Shown piece by piece: positions 8,186-17,078 of a DNA stretch of 61,496 nucleotides. The notes below the pieces were generated by a model. That model worked only from the letters and a program-made list of their open reading frames with translations, made no database searches and was not told the DNA's origin. The position numbers and the translations under genes are program-made. Numbering within the stretch: position 1 is the first letter of the stretch; each line of letters opens with the position of its first letter. Source of the stretch: an uncultured Phocaeicola sp. (GTDB lineage Bacteria > Bacteroidota > Bacteroidia > Bacteroidales > Bacteroidaceae); assembly GCA_944321335.1 (NCBI GenBank), contig CALUKX010000008.1:1-61496 (forward strand), written 5' to 3'.

Positions 8186-9346
8186 TCAGGCAGCGCGCCC
8201 CATCATCTTTTCCCGTTTCACATAGATAGAAACTGAAATCAATCCCACGATTACCACGAACACGCCCATCAGCGCCGGATAGCGGTAGCCCATTCCGGCA
8301 TCAATCGGCAGGCCACCGATGTATGCTCCGAGGGCGTTACCCAAGTTGAAAGCGATCTGCACACACGCCGCACCCATCATCTCACTGCCACGGGAATTCT
8401 GCAGCAACAACAGCTGCTGGGGAGGAGAAACGGCAAACAAGGCTGCAGTACCGATGAACATCAGCAATACAGAAAGGACCGGATTATTGGCGAAGAAATA
8501 AGTACCCAACAATGCGAGAATCATTATTACCTGCGTGAATTTGATAACCGGTGCCAAACCATAAAGGTCGCCACACTTACCACCTACCAGATTACCGATG
8601 GTCATCCCCAATCCGGCAAACATCATAATCAAAGTCATGTTGGCAGGAGAGAAACCCGCTTCATGTATCATCTGTGGAGTAACGTAGCTGAACCAGCAGA
8701 AGATACCACCGTTACCGAACATTGTAGTAAAAATGATCAGCCAGGGAGCAAGCTTGCCCAAGAAACGGAACTGGCCTTTCATGCCATTATCGGGCAAAGC
8801 CGGCATCTTCGGAATCCATTTCCACAACAGGAAATAGACAAGAGCTCCCCACGCAGCATTGAACATGAAAGGGACACGCCAAGAGAAAAGGTTGCTGAAC
8901 ATGGTACCGAACGGAACACCGAACAGATTGGCTATCGTCATACCGGCAACCATCAGCGATACCGCCTGCGAAGCTTTTCCTTTATCGGCCACCTTTTCGG
9001 CTACAATAGAACCGGCACCGAAAAACGCACCGTGAGGCAGACCGGACACAAAACGCATTACGAGCAGCGTCCAGTAATTGGGAGAAAGAGCCGCAAAAAG
9101 ATTTCCGATAATGTAAATCATGGCCAATCCCAAAAGGATCTGTTTCAACGGACGGCCACGGGATATCAGTGTGATAAGCGGTGCACCAACGCACACACCG
9201 ATGGCATAAGCCGAAATAAAATGTCCCGCCTGGGGAATACTAATACCTAAATCCTGCGCGACATTGGGTAAGACACCCATCATCACAAACTCCGCGATAC
9301 CTAAACCTAAAGTACCGGAAGCCAACGCCAACAAACTTTTCTTCAT
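8186..9346 (-). CDS. MFS transporter, AraJ-like drug/sugar exporter
   Basis: The 386-residue protein has about 12 hydrophobic segments. Its N-terminus (LALASGTLGLGIAEFVMMGVL) is characteristic of the DHA1 AraJ/YdeA-like exporters. The motif-A-like loop after helix 2 is ISRGRPLKQILL. The length is normal for the family. Substrates of these exporters include arabinose analogues and various drugs and cannot be told from sequence. The gene is monocistronic, with its own terminator and no regulator next to it. The C-terminal basic tail (YVKREKMMGRAA) is cytoplasmic. Confidence 0.85.
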   Translation of the reverse strand: MKKSLLALASGTLGLGIAEFVMMGVLPNVAQDLGISIPQAGHFISAYAIGVCVGAPLITLISRGRPLKQILLGLAMIYIIGNLFAALSPNYWTLLVMRFVSGLPHGAFFGAGSIVAEKVADKGKASQAVSLMVAGMTIANLFGVPFGTMFSNLFSWRVPFMFNAAWGALVYFLLWKWIPKMPALPDNGMKGQFRFLGKLAPWLIIFTTMFGNGGIFCWFSYVTPQMIHEAGFSPANMTLIMMFAGLGMTIGNLVGGKCGDLYGLAPVIKFTQVIMILALLGTYFFANNPVLSVLLMFIGTAALFAVSPPQQLLLLQNSRGSEMMGAACVQIAFNLGNALGAYIGGLPIDAGMGYRYPALMGVFVVIVGLISVSIYVKREKMMGRAA

Positions 9347-9470
9347 TCGAATCTTACCTTTTTCAAAAAACGGTGCAAAATTAATGCATCGGTTCGAATT
9401 ACGAAAGTCTATAGCCCTTACTTCCGGTACTTTACAGATAAATTATTTGATTTATATCAAATCGTTTTCA

Positions 9471-11849
9471 TCAGAAAGAAACGCTTGTTCCCTGAATGTT
9501 GCTTTCCAACTTAGGCTCACTGCCGCTGCAATCTACCTTGACAGTCTGCAACTTGTTGTCCAACGGCAAACAAATCAAACCTTCAGCTTCCTTCACATCG
9601 GCAGTATAAGGTTTCAGGGTAATCTTGCTCCAGTCCAGATCGGCGGTATGTTGTGCCAAGCCGATATGCGGCAGTACCGAACCGTCGCGAACCAACATGA
9701 TGATCGGCAAATCACCTGCAGCGATGCGATTCCATCCACCTTCATAAACCTTACCGGTCTGGTAATCGATCCACTTGCCGCGAGGCAGATAAACATCACG
9801 TTCGTTAATTCCGGTTTCGAGTAACGGAGCAACCAGTATCTGGGAACCGAACAGGTATTCATCGTCGACCTTCCATGCTCCCGGGTCATCGGGGAATTCC
9901 ACAAACAAGGCACGCACCATCGGCAATCCCTTTTCGGTACATTCCTTAGCCTGAGCATAGACATACGGCATCAGCTGATATTTCAGTTCGGCACTCTTGC
10001 GGAATACATCCTGTACCTTTCCATCCTTATACAACCACGGTTCGGTAGGAGGAGCACCGTGTGCACGGGTATGTGAAGTCAGGAATCCGAACGGAATCCA
10101 ACGGCAATAAAGTTCATCGGGAGATGATGTAACGAAACCGCCCATATCGTGGCTCCAGAATGCGAAGCCGGACAAACCAAACGACAAACCGGCATGCAAG
10201 GTTCCGAGCATTCCCGTATTGGTAGTGGCAGCATCACCACCCCAATGCAACGGATAACGCTGTGAACCGGCCCACGCCGAACGTGCCCACATGATGTGTT
10301 CATTATGCAGCTGATAGGTAATATCGGCAACCGCCTTGTTGTAACGCAACGGATAGAGGTTGTGCTCGTACCATCCGCTCTTGCCCGAAGCATAAATACC
10401 GTTGAGCGGAGCACCTTCGCCGAAGTCGACCTTGATAGCCCCTACTCCCATATTCAGCAGTCCGGCCAATTTATCCTGATGCCATTTCACCGTTTCCGGA
10501 TTGGAAAAGTCAAGAGCCACATCTTCGTAAGGCAACTCACCGTTTCCGTTCTTCACATACAGATTCTTGTCGATGAGTTCCTGGAAGTAAGCATTCTTCG
10601 GAGTGAAATAAGGCAACTGCCACAGGCAGACATGGAATCCCTGTTTCTTGAAATCGTCGAGCATCTTCTGCGGATTGGAGAAACGGTTCTTCGAGAACCG
10701 GTAATCGCATTGCCAATCGACATCGAACCAGCCGGTATCGAAATGGATCACATCACACGGAATATTGTTCTTGCGGATATTGGAAGCCACTTCATAACCT
10801 TCCTCCTGAGAGAAATAAGTAATACGGCTCATCCAAGTACCGAACGACCACAAGGGCGGCATGGCAGGCTTACCCACCAAGTCGGTATATTCATTGAGGA
10901 TATCTTTCGGCTCGCCGAAGAAGATAAAGAGATCGAGATTTTCATCGCCCATATACATCTTGTTCAGACCGATATAAGAAGCACCGAAATCGCAGGTTAC
11001 CGGAGCCGACGTATGCATGAACATACCATATCCGCGGTTGCTCATGAAAAACGGAATCGGTTTGTACATCATGTCGGTTTCAGGGCCCTGCGGGTCGGTC
11101 ACGAAAAGATTCACCTTCTGTCCTACCTTATCCAAGCCGGTAGGTGACTCACCGCAACCGAAAATCTGTTCACCCGCACTCAAGGTAAACACCGGATTAA
11201 TGCGTCGGCTATTATCGCTGCCTCGCTTGACGAAACAGAACGGCGTAAACTTCACCTGTGTGGAATCGGTGTCAATATAGGACGCAGTATGACTCAACAC
11301 CCGGCCCGTCTTATCCTTCAGGACAATACGCCACGGATTCTTGTCGATCTGCACCGTTCCGAACTCGCTCGAATAGATTATCGACTTATCGGTTTCGGTC
11401 ATCTTCCAGCTATTGTCTGTCCCCGGTTTCTTAACCAGCATCAACGATTCAGTCGGTTTCGGTTCCACCGGTGTTGTCAGCAAACGGATACGCAAGGTAC
11501 GGGGAGTAATGAAATCGAGCTTGATTTTCAGATCGGGGTCATTATCGTAGGCCGGAGTCGGGAAATCAAGCATCTGTAGCTGGATAGGCCAGACACAATT
11601 GGTATTGAACGCCTGACGAGGTCGTAAGTTAAAGCGTTTCCAGTTCAGTTTACCTTCAGCCTTACCGGCATCGAACGAGGCCAGATGATCGGCGAAGAAA
11701 AACGTATTGCTCATATCCAGAAAATCGGCACTCACGTCGACAGGTTGGTTCATCAGATACGGAGTCCCGCCGGTAATCTGAGGCTGGGCAAACACACTGC
11801 CACAATAAGCCGCCGATGCGGCAAGCAGCATCAAGAATGTCTTTTTCAT
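9471..11849 (-). CDS. Glycoside hydrolase family 31, alpha-xylosidase/alpha-glucosidase type
   Basis: This 792-residue secreted enzyme has a signal peptide (MKKTFLMLLAASAAYCGSVFAQ). An N-terminal beta-sandwich runs to about residue 330, followed by the GH31 (beta/alpha)8 barrel. The catalytic nucleophile is Asp475 in IKVDFGEG, and the probable acid/base is Asp539 in HWGGDAATT. Substrate-pocket motifs such as SFGTWMSR and VIHFDTGWF are intact. They resemble the YicI-like alpha-xylosidase branch, but alpha-glucosidase activity cannot be excluded. The start at 11849 gives the signal peptide; an ATG 39 nt upstream is less likely. No SusC/SusD pair or other glycosidase is nearby, so this is not part of a visible polysaccharide-utilisation locus. 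Confidence 0.9.
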   Translation of the reverse strand: MKKTFLMLLAASAAYCGSVFAQPQITGGTPYLMNQPVDVSADFLDMSNTFFFADHLASFDAGKAEGKLNWKRFNLRPRQAFNTNCVWPIQLQMLDFPTPAYDNDPDLKIKLDFITPRTLRIRLLTTPVEPKPTESLMLVKKPGTDNSWKMTETDKSIIYSSEFGTVQIDKNPWRIVLKDKTGRVLSHTASYIDTDSTQVKFTPFCFVKRGSDNSRRINPVFTLSAGEQIFGCGESPTGLDKVGQKVNLFVTDPQGPETDMMYKPIPFFMSNRGYGMFMHTSAPVTCDFGASYIGLNKMYMGDENLDLFIFFGEPKDILNEYTDLVGKPAMPPLWSFGTWMSRITYFSQEEGYEVASNIRKNNIPCDVIHFDTGWFDVDWQCDYRFSKNRFSNPQKMLDDFKKQGFHVCLWQLPYFTPKNAYFQELIDKNLYVKNGNGELPYEDVALDFSNPETVKWHQDKLAGLLNMGVGAIKVDFGEGAPLNGIYASGKSGWYEHNLYPLRYNKAVADITYQLHNEHIMWARSAWAGSQRYPLHWGGDAATTNTGMLGTLHAGLSFGLSGFAFWSHDMGGFVTSSPDELYCRWIPFGFLTSHTRAHGAPPTEPWLYKDGKVQDVFRKSAELKYQLMPYVYAQAKECTEKGLPMVRALFVEFPDDPGAWKVDDEYLFGSQILVAPLLETGINERDVYLPRGKWIDYQTGKVYEGGWNRIAAGDLPIIMLVRDGSVLPHIGLAQHTADLDWSKITLKPYTADVKEAEGLICLPLDNKLQTVKVDCSGSEPKLESNIQGTSVSF

Positions 11850-11948
11850 ATACGTAGATTTAATTAGGATTAGATTTATAGTTGCCACAAATTTATCAAA
11901 AATGTGTCATAAACCAAGTTTTCCTACAGATAAATCGATGGATATGAA

Positions 11949-12659
11949 TCAGAAACGGGTATGATAATTTCGAAGTTCCTTACGCAAGCTCAAAGCCTGT
12001 CCGTCGGTCATACGATTCAACAACTCCCAGAAACGCGGACCGTGGTTCATCTCCTTAGTATGCGACAGTTCATGCAGCAGCACATAGTCCATCAAATGAG
12101 CAGGAAGCAACATTAAATAAAACGACAGATTGATGACCTTCGACGCCGAACAGCTTCCCCATCGGCTGCGTGCCCGTGTAATCTTTACCTTCGAATAAGG
12201 CAGGTCGAAACGTCTCGACAGCATATCCAACAACGGAGGCAGATACTCTTCAGCACGTTTCTTCATAGCACGCATCACAGCATTGCGCACCAAAGTCTGT
12301 ACATGCCCATCGGAAAAATCGGTATTTTCAGGACAAAAGATAACGACCTCATCCTCAGTCGAACGGACGGTAAAACGTTTCAGTTTACCGGGAGCCAGAC
12401 GCAAGCGGAAACATTCGGTAGTAATGGAGAAATTGAAATCGAAAGGAGTAGGCTCCACCAGTTTTCGGTTACGGAGCAGACGCTCCCTGAAAGGTGCGAT
12501 CGCTTCCAGAATCTGTCGTGCACTCCGGTAAGGCGGAGTGGTAACATGCAACCCGTCCTCCTTGACACGCATCGTAATGTTACGTGCCGTACGGCGTGTC
12601 ACCAGAAAAATCTGTCCGAAATCTGAATCGGGAACTATTTGTCTTTTCGATATAACCAT
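11949..12659 (-). CDS. YgjP-type (DUF45) zinc metallopeptidase-like protein
   Basis: The 236-residue protein carries the zinc motif HELSH (residues 196-200) with a further His at 206 (HELSHTKEMNH) and the conserved RSRWGSCSA stretch (164-172). This is the layout of the YgjP/SprT-like family, which accompanies type I restriction systems in some bacteria but is here alone. A -7 box sits only 4 nt from the ATG, so the transcript may be leaderless. No signal peptide is visible, implying a cytoplasmic location. The substrate is unknown. Confidence 0.85.
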   Translation of the reverse strand: MVISKRQIVPDSDFGQIFLVTRRTARNITMRVKEDGLHVTTPPYRSARQILEAIAPFRERLLRNRKLVEPTPFDFNFSITTECFRLRLAPGKLKRFTVRSTEDEVVIFCPENTDFSDGHVQTLVRNAVMRAMKKRAEEYLPPLLDMLSRRFDLPYSKVKITRARSRWGSCSASKVINLSFYLMLLPAHLMDYVLLHELSHTKEMNHGPRFWELLNRMTDGQALSLRKELRNYHTRF

Positions 12660-12663
12660 GACG

Positions 12664-12671
12664 CAAATATA
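12664..12671 (-). promoter_or_regulatory. -7 box directly before the YgjP-like gene
   Basis: The minus-strand sequence TATATTTG matches the Bacteroidetes -7 consensus. The ATG follows after only 4 nt, so transcription would begin at or next to the start codon. A clear -33 box is not seen because a hairpin (12678-12705) occupies the region. Confidence 0.5.
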
Positions 12672-12677
12672 GCAAGA

Positions 12678-12705
12678 AAGGATTACTGCTCACGCGGTAA
12701 TCCTT
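12678..12705. terminator. Hairpin between the anti-sigma gene and the YgjP-like gene
   Basis: Perfect 9-bp arms AAGGATTAC (12678-12686) and GTAATCCTT (12697-12705) enclose a 10-nt loop. A T-run follows on the plus strand, so termination is stronger for plus-strand transcription; on the minus strand it would follow the sigma/anti-sigma operon. Confidence 0.55.
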
Positions 12706-12814
12706 CCTTTTTTATTGAGTTAGTAATTTAAATTTGAGAGAATTGAAACTTCACAGCCTCATAACGATTTTTAATAAGCACTAACTATTATATAAAAGCA
12801 AATGAAAATGTCTG

Positions 12815-13279
12815 TTATTTCTCTTCAATCTGAGATTTCACGGTAACCTTCATCGGTGCTTTTACCGAATCGGCCTCGTAAGCCACCTGTGGATCATTGG
12901 TCCGGTCTTCAAACTGATCGTAGACATAAACCACATCAGCTTTTCCACTTCCCATTGAATGTTTCACCACACCACCGATTGTAAAGAGCAGCGCCATAAC
13001 GGCAGCAGCCTTAAACAATGGCATGAAACGGGAATGTAAGGTAAGGCGTTTCGCCTTTACTACCGGCCGTTCGATTTCTGCCAGAATACGTCGGTCGAAG
13101 TCATCTCCCAACTTCACCTCTTTCTCCGCATCCTGATAAACGAACAAGGATTTGTAGCGAAGCAGATGAGCCGGAATCTCTTTCTGATGGAAGAAAGAGC
13201 GAAGAATCTGTTCTTCCTCAACCGAAGTTTCACAGTTCCAATACCGTTCCAAAAGTTGTTCAATGTACTTATAATCCAT
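12815..13279 (-). CDS. Probable anti-sigma factor, single-pass membrane protein
   Basis: The 154-residue protein has a soluble N-terminal region (MDYKYIEQLLERYWNCETS...), typical of Bacteroidetes anti-sigma factors and of the sequence that follows ECF sigma genes. One transmembrane helix spans about residues 87-106 (MPLFKAAAVMALLFTIGGVV), and the C-terminal tail is 48 residues. Its gene overlaps the sigma gene by 11 nt, indicating translational coupling. A start 9 nt upstream (13288) is possible. A FecR-type periplasmic domain is absent, so the signal sensed by the short tail is unknown. Confidence 0.7.
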   Translation of the reverse strand: MDYKYIEQLLERYWNCETSVEEEQILRSFFHQKEIPAHLLRYKSLFVYQDAEKEVKLGDDFDRRILAEIERPVVKAKRLTLHSRFMPLFKAAAVMALLFTIGGVVKHSMGSGKADVVYVYDQFEDRTNDPQVAYEADSVKAPMKVTVKSQIEEK

Positions 13280-13778
13280 AGGACTCAATCTCGTTATATT
13301 TCATTTTAATCCGTTGTCTTGCCCGAAAAAGGTTAATCTTTACCTGCTCTTCCGTAATCTGCAACACATCGGCGATTTCCTTGTAACTTTTCCCTTCAAT
13401 GTCCCGAAGCTGGATGATGGTCCGTTGTTTCTCGGGAAGTTCACTGATCAGTTTATGAACGATTTTCAGCTGTTCACTCTGTTCGAACTTTCTGTCGGGA
13501 GTCAATGCATCTGGCATCTCCTGGGTTTCGGGAGTAAGACTCAGATTCTGCGCCTCGCTTTTCTGACTCCGGTCGATTGCCAGATTTCTGGCGACCGTCA
13601 AGCAATAGGCTTCAATCGAATCAAGCTCTTCCCACTCGTCACGCTTGTTCCAGACCCGAATCATAGTATCCTGCACAATATCTTCCGCCTCCGCCCTATC
13701 GAATGTAATTCTCAACGCCAGCCTGAAAAGCTTGTCCTTGAGGGGTAATATATCGTTTCGGAAACTAATCTTTCGCAT
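13269..13778 (-). CDS. ECF-family RNA polymerase sigma factor
   Basis: The 169-residue protein has sigma region 2 (LALRITFDRAEAEDIVQDTM and VWNKRDEW) and region 4 (LPEKQRTIIQLRDIEGKSYKEIADVLQITEEQVK), the full complement of a group-4 sigma-70 factor. There is no region 3. It is followed by an overlapping membrane protein, the usual sigma/anti-sigma order. The pair sits downstream of argB but is separated by a hairpin. The regulon cannot be inferred. Confidence 0.9.
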   Translation of the reverse strand: MRKISFRNDILPLKDKLFRLALRITFDRAEAEDIVQDTMIRVWNKRDEWEELDSIEAYCLTVARNLAIDRSQKSEAQNLSLTPETQEMPDALTPDRKFEQSEQLKIVHKLISELPEKQRTIIQLRDIEGKSYKEIADVLQITEEQVKINLFRARQRIKMKYNEIESYGL

Positions 13779-13796
13779 TGCTTTCTATACTAATGA

Positions 13797-13828
13797 CGGG
13801 TGAGTTACACAAAAGTTACACTCACCCG
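13797..13828. terminator. Hairpin between argB and the ECF sigma gene
   Basis: Perfect 9-bp arms CGGGTGAGT (13797-13805) and ACTCACCCG (13820-13828) enclose 14 nt. It lies 14 nt beyond the argB stop codon. The T-run (13833-13839) lies on the plus-strand side, so its role as an argB terminator on the minus strand is uncertain. The arm resembles the CGGGTGAAAGCAA arm of the element at 37881. Confidence 0.6.
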
Positions 13829-13842
13829 CCTATTTTTTTGAA

Positions 13843-14616
13843 TTATTTTTTTATCACAGTTCCGGAATTTCCGTCAATCGCTGATGCTAAGGTGATTATA
13901 ACCTGACTGACGCCGGCATCGACGGCTGAAAAAGAGTTTTCCAATTTGGGAATCATACCTCCCTGAATCACTCCTTCATCGACATATTGCTTGAAAAGTT
14001 CGGGAGTGATGACAGGAATGACACTGTCATCATCGTTCTCGTCGCGGAGTACGCCTTTTTTTTCGAAACAATAGATCAGGGTAACATCAAACGCCTGTGC
14101 CAAGGCTTTGGCCGTTTCACCGGCAATGGTATCGGCATTAGTATTAAGCATATGCCCTTCTCCGTCGTGAGTCAACGGAGCCATGACAGGCACCACTCCA
14201 CGACTGATAAGCGATACCAGCACCTCAGCATCGACGTGCTTTACATCACCCACAAATCCGTAATCCACATCCTTTACAGGACGCTTTACCGAACGGATTA
14301 CATCCATATCGGCACCGGTAAGACCTACGGCATTGACACCTTTTGCCTGCAGACCGGCCACAATGTTCTTGTTGACCAGACCTCCATAGACCATAGTTAC
14401 CACTTTCAAGGTTTCGGTATCGGTAATGCGACGGCCGTTGACCATCTTGCTCTCGATACCCAACTGGGCAGCAATTCGGGTAGCAGAACGTCCGCCACCA
14501 TGTACTAGCACCTTATAACCGGGAATCGCTGAGAAATCAGCCAACAGCCGGTTGAGCGTATCGGCTTCTTCCACGATCTTTCCACCTACTTTTATAATAG
14601 TCAGTTTCTCTTTCAT
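13843..14616 (-). CDS. argB: Acetylglutamate (or succinylglutamate) kinase ArgB
   Basis: This 257-residue amino-acid kinase has the N-terminal KVGGKIVEE phosphate-binding strand, the VLVHGGGRSATRIA motif and a C-terminal GGMIPKLENSFSA substrate motif. These are standard for ArgB, which phosphorylates the N-acylglutamate in the second step of arginine synthesis. In Bacteroides fragilis the pathway is known to use succinylated intermediates, so the true substrate here may be N-succinylglutamate (inference). The gene is last in the operon topA-aroK-speA-argB, 12 nt after the arginine decarboxylase. This places an arginine-making gene beside an arginine-consuming one. Confidence 0.92.
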   Translation of the reverse strand: MKEKLTIIKVGGKIVEEADTLNRLLADFSAIPGYKVLVHGGGRSATRIAAQLGIESKMVNGRRITDTETLKVVTMVYGGLVNKNIVAGLQAKGVNAVGLTGADMDVIRSVKRPVKDVDYGFVGDVKHVDAEVLVSLISRGVVPVMAPLTHDGEGHMLNTNADTIAGETAKALAQAFDVTLIYCFEKKGVLRDENDDDSVIPVITPELFKQYVDEGVIQGGMIPKLENSFSAVDAGVSQVIITLASAIDGNSGTVIKK

Positions 14617-14628
14617 GTGCTTATTATC

Positions 14629-16521
14629 TTATTCCAAATATGTATATCCGTACAGGCCGGAACGATAGTTGGCCAGGAATTCCTTTCCTTCCTCCAACGA
14701 GATCTTACCTTCCTTGACAGATTTGGTAACCCAAGTCTCCAAGGTACGTACCAGCTTCTTCGGATTATATTGTACGTAATCCAATACCTCTGCCACTGTT
14801 TCACCGTCGATAACCTGATCGATTGTATAACCCTTGTCGTTCACACTGACGTGCACGGCATTGGTATCGCCGAAGAGGTTGTGCATATCACCCAGAATTT
14901 CCTGATAGGCTCCTACCAGAAATACACCTATATAATACGATTCCTTGCTCTTGAGCGAGTGGACCGGCAAATCGTGAGTCACGTTACGGCTTGTCACGAA
15001 ATTGGCAATCTTACCATCGGAATCGCAAGTAATGTCCTGCAAGGTTGCTGTACGGTCGGGGCGTTCATCCAGACGTTGGATCGGCATGATCGGGAAGATC
15101 TGGTCGATGGCCCATGAGTCAGGCAGCGACTGGAACAGGGAGAAGTTGCAGAAATACTTGTCGGCAAGCAACTTATCCAAATTACGGAATTCGTCAGGAG
15201 CATGTTTCAATCCTGAAGCGATGCGGTTGATTTCACGGCAGACCGACCAGAACAGGCGTTCGATCTGCGCACGAGTCTTCAAATCGACAATACCGTGACT
15301 GAACAGGTCGAGAGTCTCCTCACGGATCTGTTGGGCATCGTGCCAAGCTTCCAACATACGAGGTTGGTTCAGGTTGTCCCAGATTTCATACAATTCATGA
15401 ACCAGTTCATGGTCATCAGGACTAACCTCAAACTCATCATCCATTTCCGGTAATGAAGCAGTTTCGAGCACTTCAAAAATCAGCACGGAATGATGAGCGG
15501 TCAACGAGCGCCCACTTTCGGTAATGATATTCGGATGAGGGATATTATTCTTATTGCTGGCATCCACCATGATAGAGATAGAGTCGTTGACATACTCCTG
15601 AATGGAATAGTTGACACTACTTTCGCTGGTAGAAGAACGGGTACCGTCGTAATCGACACCCAATCCGCCACCTATATCAACAAACTCAACCGGGAATCCC
15701 AGCTGATGCAGCTGCACATAGAACTGTGAAGCCTCACGCAAGGCAGTCTTGATACGACGAATCTTCGTAACCTGACTTCCGATGTGGAAATGAATCAGTT
15801 TCAGGCAATCCTTCATCTCCTTCTTTTCGATGAAATCAAGCGCTTCGAGCAGCTCGCTGGAAGTCAGACCGAACTTACTGGCATCGCCGCCACTGTCCTC
15901 CCACTTTCCGCTACCGGATGAAGCCAACTTGATACGGATTCCGATATTCGGACGCACATTCAACTGTTTCGCCATACGGGCAATCAGCCGCAACTCGTTC
16001 ATCTTCTCCACCACAAGGAAGATACGCTTGCCCATCTTCTGTGCCAGCAATGCCAGCTCGATGTAGCTCTCATCCTTGTATCCGTTGCAGATAATCAACG
16101 AATCCGAATCCGTATTGATTGCTATTACGGCATGAAGTTCCGGTTTCGACCCGGCTTCCAAGCCCAGATTAAACTTCTTCCCGTGGCTGATAATCTCTTC
16201 GACCACCGGACGCATCTGATTCACCTTGATAGGGTAAATATTAAAGCTTTCGGCCTTATACCCATATTCTTCGGCTGCTTGTTTAAAGCAATTGGAGATT
16301 TTTTCGATGCGGTTGTCCAGAATATCCGGGAAACGCACCAACATAGGAGCAGTGACATCCCTTAACTGCAGCTCATCGACCAGTTCCTTCAAGTCGACAG
16401 CCACACCATTTTTTCTCGGGGTTACCACTACATGACCTTTGTCATTAATACCAAAGTACGAAACGCCCCACCCAGTAATGTTGTAGAGCTCTTCAGAATC
16501 TTCAATACGCCATTTTCTCAT
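14629..16521 (-). CDS. speA: Biosynthetic arginine decarboxylase
   Basis: The 630-residue PLP enzyme converts arginine to agmatine, the first step of the agmatine route to polyamines. Lys99 in YPIKVNQ is the predicted PLP lysine. The glycine-rich phosphate-binding FVDIGGGLGVDYDG motif and the C-terminal half are complete, and the size matches family members. It lies 20 nt after aroK and 12 nt before argB in one operon. No signal peptide is seen, consistent with a cytoplasmic enzyme. Confidence 0.95.
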   Translation of the reverse strand: MRKWRIEDSEELYNITGWGVSYFGINDKGHVVVTPRKNGVAVDLKELVDELQLRDVTAPMLVRFPDILDNRIEKISNCFKQAAEEYGYKAESFNIYPIKVNQMRPVVEEIISHGKKFNLGLEAGSKPELHAVIAINTDSDSLIICNGYKDESYIELALLAQKMGKRIFLVVEKMNELRLIARMAKQLNVRPNIGIRIKLASSGSGKWEDSGGDASKFGLTSSELLEALDFIEKKEMKDCLKLIHFHIGSQVTKIRRIKTALREASQFYVQLHQLGFPVEFVDIGGGLGVDYDGTRSSTSESSVNYSIQEYVNDSISIMVDASNKNNIPHPNIITESGRSLTAHHSVLIFEVLETASLPEMDDEFEVSPDDHELVHELYEIWDNLNQPRMLEAWHDAQQIREETLDLFSHGIVDLKTRAQIERLFWSVCREINRIASGLKHAPDEFRNLDKLLADKYFCNFSLFQSLPDSWAIDQIFPIMPIQRLDERPDRTATLQDITCDSDGKIANFVTSRNVTHDLPVHSLKSKESYYIGVFLVGAYQEILGDMHNLFGDTNAVHVSVNDKGYTIDQVIDGETVAEVLDYVQYNPKKLVRTLETWVTKSVKEGKISLEEGKEFLANYRSGLYGYTYLE

Positions 16522-16541
16522 TTCACAACATAAAGTCTACG

Positions 16542-17078
16542 TTATAACTTATTTTTATCTAGTAATTTTTTTAAGCGTTGTACCGAATCGCTGACTTCCT
16601 CACGGCTCTCCAGCTCTTCGGCGTTAAATCTATATTTAGCACGGGAATAGAAAGGCAAACGCTTTTCCAATGCTCCCGTAATCACATCCATCAATTCCTC
16701 GTCCGTCTTGTCGGCAAGCAACGGACGTTTGGCTTTGGCTATCTTCAATCGGCGGAACAGCACTTTCGGATCGACATCCAGAAAGACTGTATCTCCCATA
16801 CGGTTCATGTAATCCACATTGTCGAAGAAGCAAGGAGTGCCTCCCCCCGCAGCAATGATTACATTCTCGAACTCGCTAACTTCGTGCAGCATGTTCTTTT
16901 CGATTTCACGGAAGCCTTCTTCCCCTCTTTCGGCAAAGATTTCCTGCACGGTTTTATGTATACGTTCCTCGATATACCAATCAAGGTCGATAAACTGCAA
17001 GTCCATCTGTTGGGCAAATGCCTTTCCCAGCGTAGTTTTGCCCGAACCCATATATCCGATCAAAAATATCCGTTTCAT
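16542..17078 (-). CDS. aroK: Shikimate kinase
   Basis: The 178-residue P-loop kinase has Walker A GYMGSGKTT (residues 8-16), shikimate-binding residues in DLDWYIEER and the AAGGGTPCF glycine-rich motif. It phosphorylates shikimate at C3 in chorismate synthesis. The start codon overlaps the topA stop by 4 nt (ATGA-type), so the two are translationally coupled. Confidence 0.95.
   Translation of the reverse strand: MKRIFLIGYMGSGKTTLGKAFAQQMDLQFIDLDWYIEERIHKTVQEIFAERGEEGFREIEKNMLHEVSEFENVIIAAGGGTPCFFDNVDYMNRMGDTVFLDVDPKVLFRRLKIAKAKRPLLADKTDEELMDVITGALEKRLPFYSRAKYRFNAEELESREEVSDSVQRLKKLLDKNKL

Noticed and set aside
9471-11849. Polysaccharide-utilisation locus around the GH31 enzyme
   Set aside because: No SusC/SusD pair, hybrid sensor or second glycosidase lies nearby.
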